This document shows positions 57,208 to 64,000 of a stretch of DNA of 64,000 bases, piece after piece. The notes beneath the pieces are model-generated. The model ran no database searches and was not told the origin of the DNA. It saw only the letters and a program-made list of their open reading frames with translations. Numbering within the stretch: position 1 is the first letter of the stretch; each line of letters begins with the position of its first letter. The DNA comes from Microbacterium sp. 1.5R (lineage in GTDB: Bacteria; Actinomycetota; Actinomycetes; Actinomycetales; Microbacteriaceae): the NCBI RefSeq assembly GCF_001889265.1, contig NZ_CP018151.1, forward strand, positions 2,108,001 through 2,172,000, written 5' to 3'. The translations under genes and the position numbers were made by a program.

Positions 57208-57834
57208 TTACGACAGTACCAGCAGGCCGTTCGTCTTCTCGCGGGCGACCTCGAAGCGCTGGGCGACGTTCTCCCAGTTGGCGATGTTCCACGCGGCCTT
57301 CACGTAGTCGGCCTTGACGTTGAGGTAGTCGAGGTAGAAGGCGTGCTCCCACATGTCGAGCTGGAACAGCGGCACGGTGCCCTGTGCCGTGTTCGACTGC
57401 TGGTCGAACAGCTGCTGGATGATCAGGCGCTGGCCGATCGAGTCCCAGCTGAGGACGGACCATCCGGAGCCCTGGATTCCGAGGGCGTTCGCGGTGAAGT
57501 GCGCCTGGAACTTCTCGAAGGAACCGAAGAACTCGTCGATGGCTGCCTTGAGCTCGCCCTCGGGCTGTCCGCCGCCGGTCGGCGAGAGGTTGGTCCAGAA
57601 GATGGAGTGGTTGACGTGACCGCCGAGGTTGAACGCGAGGTCCTTCTCGAGCTTGTTCACGTTCGCCAGGTTGCCGCTGTCGCGCGCCTCGGCGAGCTGC
57701 TCGAGGGCGGTGTTGGCGCCGGCGACGTAGGTCGCGTGGTGCTTGTCATGGTGCAGCTCCATGATCTTGCCGCTGATGTGCGGCTCGAGGGCTGCGAAGT
57801 CGTAGGGAAGGTCGGGGAGCGTGTAGGTCGCCAT
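57208..57834 (-). CDS. sodA: Superoxide dismutase, Fe/Mn type
   Basis: 208 residues. Metal ligands are seen in HHDKHHATYVAG (first His), FNLGGHVNHSIFW (second), and the signature DMWEHAFYLDY (Asp and third His). It converts superoxide to hydrogen peroxide and oxygen in the cytosol. The choice of Mn or Fe cannot be told for certain, but GGHVNHSIFW and actinobacterial context favour Mn. The family start is MATYTLPDLPYD; a -10-like TAGGAT (57919-57924, minus strand) lies upstream. Confidence 0.96.
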   Translation of the reverse strand: MATYTLPDLPYDFAALEPHISGKIMELHHDKHHATYVAGANTALEQLAEARDSGNLANVNKLEKDLAFNLGGHVNHSIFWTNLSPTGGGQPEGELKAAIDEFFGSFEKFQAHFTANALGIQGSGWSVLSWDSIGQRLIIQQLFDQQSNTAQGTVPLFQLDMWEHAFYLDYLNVKADYVKAAWNIANWENVAQRFEVAREKTNGLLVLS

Positions 57835-57970
57835 GTCGCTTTCATCCAATCCGCGCCGCGCCGCGGCGCTTGCCGATCCTCTGCGCCGCCGATGTGCGAC
57901 GTAGAGCGGACGTAACTCATCCTAGTGACGACAACGCGTCGCCGACCCTGATCCTTCCCCCATATGACGA

Positions 57971-58004
57971 AGCGAGGCGACCCCTTGACAGGGATCGCCT
58001 CGCT
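57971..58004 (-). terminator. Terminator of whiA
   Basis: A 10-bp outer stem (AGCGAGGCGA) plus an inner CCCT/AGGG, with loop GTCA on the minus strand, about 17 bases after the whiA stop. Confidence 0.75.
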
Positions 58005-58021
58005 GATGTCGTTCGCTGTGG

Positions 58022-58999
58022 TCAGACGTCGAGACCCGCGGGCACGGCTGCTTCCGTTCCCGGGATGCCCTCCTGCTGGGCACGCTTGTCCGCCATCGCC
58101 AGAAGACGGCGGATGCGGCCGGCGACGGCGTCCTTGGTCATGGGCGGATCAGCGTGGTGACCCAGCTCGTCGAGGCTCGCGTCGCGGTGCGCGAGACGCA
58201 GCTCGCCCGCGACCTTGAGGTGGTCGGGCACCTCGTCGGCGAGGATCTCCAGGGCCCGCTCGACGCGCGCGCAGGCGGCGACGGCGGCCTGCGCGGAGCG
58301 ACGGAGGTTGGCATCGTCGAAGTTGACGAGACGGTTGACGCCCGCACGCACCTCGCGACGCTGGCGCATCTCCTCCCAGGCGACCGCGGTCTTCTGAGCA
58401 CCCATCTCGCTGAGGATGGTGCGGATCGCCTCGCCCTCACGCACGACGACGCGCGGCATGCCTCTCACCTCGCGCGCCTTGGCGGCGACACCCAGGCGAT
58501 GCGCCGCGCCCACGAGTGCCATGGCGGCCTCGGATGACGGGCATGCGACCTCGAGCATGGCCGATCGGCCGGGTTCGCTCAGCGTTCCCGCGGCGAGGAA
58601 CGCACCCCGCCAGAGACCGGCCACTTCAGCGCGAGAGCCAGTGGTGAGACGGTTGGGGAGTCCGCGGACCGGACGCCGACGCTGGTCGAGCAGACCGGTC
58701 TGGCGTGCGAGGGTCTCCCCCGAGGCGATGACCCGGACAGCCCATCGCGCGCCGTCATTCGCCGTGCTCGACTGCACCTGTGCGATCTCCGGTCGGACTC
58801 CGTAGATCTCGGCAAGGTCGCGCGCGACACGCTGCGCGAGGATCTCGGCATCCACCTCCGCCTCGACGGCGACCCGCCCGGCGATGGAGTGCAGTCCGCC
58901 GGCGAACCGGAGGATCGAGGTGACCTCCGCGACACGCACCGTCGGGGGTGCATTACGGATGCTGACCAGCTCAGCCTTGACGTCGGTCGTTAGTGCCAC
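58022..58999 (-). CDS. whiA: DNA-binding protein WhiA
   Basis: 325 residues. WhiA joins a degenerate LAGLIDADG-like N-terminal domain to a C-terminal helix-turn-helix. Here [12 protein letters not shown] starts the protein, [20 protein letters not shown] and LRSAHEC-like regions follow, and the C-terminal HTH contains REASLDELG-type text ([20 protein letters not shown] and [14 protein letters not shown]). It is a developmental regulator in Streptomyces and a conserved DNA-binding protein elsewhere. The GTG start has GAGGAG upstream. It belongs to the rapZ-whiA set. Confidence 0.94.
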   Translation of the reverse strand: MALTTDVKAELVSIRNAPPTVRVAEVTSILRFAGGLHSIAGRVAVEAEVDAEILAQRVARDLAEIYGVRPEIAQVQSSTANDGARWAVRVIASGETLARQTGLLDQRRRPVRGLPNRLTTGSRAEVAGLWRGAFLAAGTLSEPGRSAMLEVACPSSEAAMALVGAAHRLGVAAKAREVRGMPRVVVREGEAIRTILSEMGAQKTAVAWEEMRQRREVRAGVNRLVNFDDANLRRSAQAAVAACARVERALEILADEVPDHLKVAGELRLAHRDASLDELGHHADPPMTKDAVAGRIRRLLAMADKRAQQEGIPGTEAAVPAGLDV

Positions 59000-59067
59000 G
59001 ACACTCCTCTACGCTCACGCGCCGGATCGCGGCGCAAACCTCCAGCCTACTCTGACGGAGGCTCTTG

Positions 59068-59940
59068 CTATTCCCTGCCGAGGTCCCGGTGACGCACGTT
59101 GACGGCCACTCCCGGCACGGAGGCGAGCCGACGGGCCAGCTCCTCCGCCATGGCCACGGAGCGGTGCTTTCCGCCGGTGCAGCCGATCGCGACGGTCGAA
59201 TGGCTCTTGTTCTCGCGCTGATACCCCTCGAGCACCGGAGTGAGTGCCGCCGAATACGAATCGAGGAACTCGGCGGCGCCCTCGCGTGACAGCACGTAGT
59301 CCCTGACGGACTCGTCCTGACCGGTCAGGCCCCGCAGCTCTTCGTTCCAGAACGGGTTCGGGAGGAAGCGCATATCCGCGACCAGGTCGACGTCGGTCGG
59401 GAGACCGTACTTGAAACCGAAGCTCATGAGCGTCACACGATGCCTCGCTGCGCCCGCTTCCGAGAAGAGGTCGGAGACCTGGGTGGCGAGCTGATGGATG
59501 TTGAGTGCGGAGGTGTCGACCACGAGATCGGCCGATTCGCGGATCGGCGCCAGTCGCTGGCGCTCGACGCGGATGCCGTCGAGCAGAGTGCCGTCCCCCT
59601 GCAGCGGGTGGGGTCGGCGAACCGCCTCGAACCGACGCACGAGCACATCGTCCGACGCGTCCAGGAACAGCACGCGGACGGAACCACGCGATCTCAGCGC
59701 CCTCGCGACGCCCGGGAAGTCGTCGAAGAGGTTGCGCCCGCGAACGTCGACCACCGCTGCGACCTTCGGCAGAGCGTCACCGCCCATGTCCGTGAGGTCG
59801 AGCAGCGGTCGGAGGATCTGCGGCGGCAGGTTGTCGACCACGTACCAGCCGAGGTCCTCGAGTGCGTTGGCTACCGTCGTGCGCCCTGCGCCCGACATGC
59901 CCGTGACGATGAGGAACTCGCCTTTGTCCCCGTCAGTCAT
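59068..59940 (-). CDS. rapZ: RNase adapter protein RapZ (YvcJ family nucleotide-binding protein)
   Basis: 290 residues. The P-loop [14 protein letters not shown] is near residue 15, with the family motifs [20 protein letters not shown] and [18 protein letters not shown]. In E. coli it directs RNase E to a small RNA for glucosamine synthesis; in actinobacteria the role is not settled. It has a Shine-Dalgarno (AAGGAG) and follows uvrC after 30 bases. TAGGCT overlapping the uvrC stop could serve as an internal promoter. Confidence 0.94.
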   Translation of the reverse strand: MTDGDKGEFLIVTGMSGAGRTTVANALEDLGWYVVDNLPPQILRPLLDLTDMGGDALPKVAAVVDVRGRNLFDDFPGVARALRSRGSVRVLFLDASDDVLVRRFEAVRRPHPLQGDGTLLDGIRVERQRLAPIRESADLVVDTSALNIHQLATQVSDLFSEAGAARHRVTLMSFGFKYGLPTDVDLVADMRFLPNPFWNEELRGLTGQDESVRDYVLSREGAAEFLDSYSAALTPVLEGYQRENKSHSTVAIGCTGGKHRSVAMAEELARRLASVPGVAVNVRHRDLGRE

Positions 59941-59970
59941 GGTTACTCCTTCTCCCCCGCTGGCTCCAGC

Positions 59971-61883
59971 CTAGCGAGTGGAGAGATGCGTATGGATGTT
60001 CTGTGCGAGGACAGGACCGATCCCCTGCACCTCCTGGATCGCCTCCAGAGGCGCGGAGCGCAGCGCGGTGACGGAGCCGAAGTGCTTCAGGAGGACCTTG
60101 ATCCTCGAGGAGCCGAGGCCTGGCACCTCGGCCAGGATCGACGTGATGTCATTCTTGCGTCGTTTGCGCTGGTGCGTGATCGCGAACCGGTGGGCCTCGT
60201 CTCTCAGCCGCTGCAGCAGGTAGAGCGACTCGCTGGTGCGCGGCAGGATCACCGGGAAGTCCTCCCCCGGGAGCCAGATCTCCTCGAGCCGTTTGGCGAT
60301 GCCGCACACGGCGATCTCGGTGTGCCCGGCGTCTCGCAGTGCACGTGCCGCCGCTTCGACCTGGGGCTGTCCACCGTCGACCAGCAGCAGCTGAGGCGGA
60401 TAGGCGAAGCGCGGTTTGCGCTTGACCTCCACGACGACGTCCTCGGACTCGTCTCCCGCCTCCACGGGGACCGCTGCGGATGCGGGCTCATCGATCTCTT
60501 CCGGACGATCGAGATAGGCGAGTCGACGACGCAGCACCTGGTACATCGAGTCCGTATCGTCGGTGGTCTCGGCGATGTTGAACGACCGGTACTGGTCTTT
60601 GCGGGGAAGCCCGTCTTCGAAGACCACCATCGAGGCGACGACGTTCGTGCCACCGAGGTGCGAGATGTCGAAGCACTCGATGCGAAGCGGCGCCTCCGAC
60701 ATCCCCAACGCCTCCTGCAGATCGGTCAGAGCCTGGGTTCGTGCGACGTAGTCGCTCGTACGACGGGTCTTGTACCTGATCAGGGCCTGCTGCGCGTTGA
60801 GGGTCGCCGTGCGCATGAGATCAGCGCGTTGCCCCCGTTGGGCGATGGCGATCTCGACCTTCTTGCCTCGCCGCTCGCGCAGCCAGACCTCAAGCTCGGC
60901 CGCGTCGTCGGGAAGGGTCGGCACGATGATCCGCCGGGGCACATCCTGCGCATCGCCGTACGCGCGCTGCAGCACCTGGTCGACGAGATCGGCTGTCGAG
61001 ATGTCGATCTCCTTCTCGATCGTCATCGCGCGAACACCGCGGACGCGCCCGCCGCGGATCACGAAGTGCTGCACGGCGGCAGCCAGCTCGTCTTCCGCGA
61101 TGCCGAAGAGGTCGGCATCCTCGTCGGTCGCGAGCACGAGCGCGCTCTTGCCGAGCACGGCCTCGATCGCGGTGAGCTTGTCACGGTATCTGGCGGCGGC
61201 CTCGTAATCCATCGCGGCCGACGCCGCCAGCATCCGCTTGGTCAGCTCTCGGGTGAAGCGCTCATCGCCGCCCGCCATGAAGGCGACGAAGTCGTCGACC
61301 ATGGCACGGTGCTCCTCGATCGTCACCGTCATCGAGCACGGCCCGCCGCACTTGCCGATCTGCCCGGGAAAGCACGGCCGGCCGGTCTGCATCGCGCGTT
61401 TGTAGCTGGAGTCGCTGCAGGTGCGGATCGGGAATGCCTTGACCATCAGGTCGATCGTCTCGTGCACCGCCCAGACCTTGGGATAAGGACCGAAGTATCG
61501 GGCACCGGGAATCTTGCGGTTCCTGGTCACGATCACGCGCGGCGCCTCATCACCCAGGGTCACGGCCATGAACGGGTAGGACTTGTCGTCCTTGTAGCGG
61601 ACGTTGAAGGGCGGATCGAACTCCTTGATCCACATGTACTCCAGCTGAAGCGAGTCCACGTCCGTCGAGACGACGGTCCACTCGACGGACGACGCCGTGG
61701 TGACCATCCGCCGCGTGCGTTCGTGGAGCGTGCGCAGCGGAGCGAAGTAGTTCGACAGTCGCTGGCGCAGGTTCTTGGCCTTGCCGACGTACAGCACGCG
61801 TCCATCAGCATCGCGGAAGCGGTACACGCCGGGGTTGGTGGGGATCTCACCAGCCCGCGGCTTGTACGGCAGGACGTCGGCCA

Positions 61884-61884
<1 letters not shown>
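59971..61884 (-). CDS. uvrC: Excinuclease ABC subunit UvrC
   Basis: 637 residues. The N-terminal GIY-YIG domain is seen in [20 protein letters not shown], then a UVR motif ([20 protein letters not shown]), the RNase H-like domain with [19 protein letters not shown], and C-terminal helix-hairpin-helix motifs ([19 protein letters not shown]). It makes both cuts in nucleotide excision repair. The ATG overlaps the uvrA stop by one base. Confidence 0.97.

Positions 61885-64000
<2,116 letters not shown>

Overview
The window looks like chromosome from a high-GC actinobacterium of the family Microbacteriaceae, most likely a Microbacterium. The evidence is the strong G/C bias at third codon positions, the actinobacterial genes rbpA, whiA and DUF4233, a eukaryote-like isoleucyl-tRNA synthetase behind a translational T-box, paired clpP genes, and the gene order uvrA-uvrC-rapZ-whiA and gap-pgk-tpiA-secG-rbpA. 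No search could be run, so names rest on motifs, lengths and gene context.

Layout. 0-4.3 kb: redox and acetyltransferase genes, tRNA-Ala, an AI-2E family exporter and small proteins. 4.4-11.8 kb: a long minus-strand housekeeping block (SDR, rsfS, an acidic membrane protein, nadD, a small membrane protein, proA, proB, obgE, rpmA, rplU) with a clear promoter in front of rplU. 12-21.6 kb: rne, a VKOR-family protein on the plus strand, ndk-DUF4233-folC, and ileS with its T-box. 21.8-28.6 kb: accessory genes (DUF559 nuclease-like protein, pentapeptide-repeat protein, a complete peptide/nickel-type ABC importer). 28.7-36.5 kb: valS, an ArsR-like regulator with an operator array, an M3 peptidase, a NUDIX hydrolase and clpX.

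36.6-43.9 kb is the most unusual part. It holds a sigma factor with a membrane partner and, divergently, a secreted I36-like protein, a lipoprotein, a peptidoglycan-binding adaptor and a MacB-type ABC transporter. Its right side shows insertion scars: a truncated VOC-family gene, and a DUF4304-like gene lying between two imperfect copies of the last bases of an aldehyde dehydrogenase gene. 43.9-48.1 kb is a sorC-deoC-aldehyde dehydrogenase operon. These two blocks together separate clpX from clpP1P2.

48.2-64 kb: clpP2, clpP1, a TPR protein, tig with a histone-like tail, tRNA-Pro and tRNA-Gly, a membrane-anchored HEVGH protein, rbpA-secG, tpiA-pgk-gap, sodA, whiA-rapZ-uvrC and the 3' part of uvrA.

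Two regulatory themes recur. Many genes carry a TAnnnT box exactly six bases before an ATG, which suggests leaderless mRNAs. Several clear palindromes sit in front of transport or catabolic operons. No CRISPR array, rRNA, complete insertion sequence or prophage was seen.
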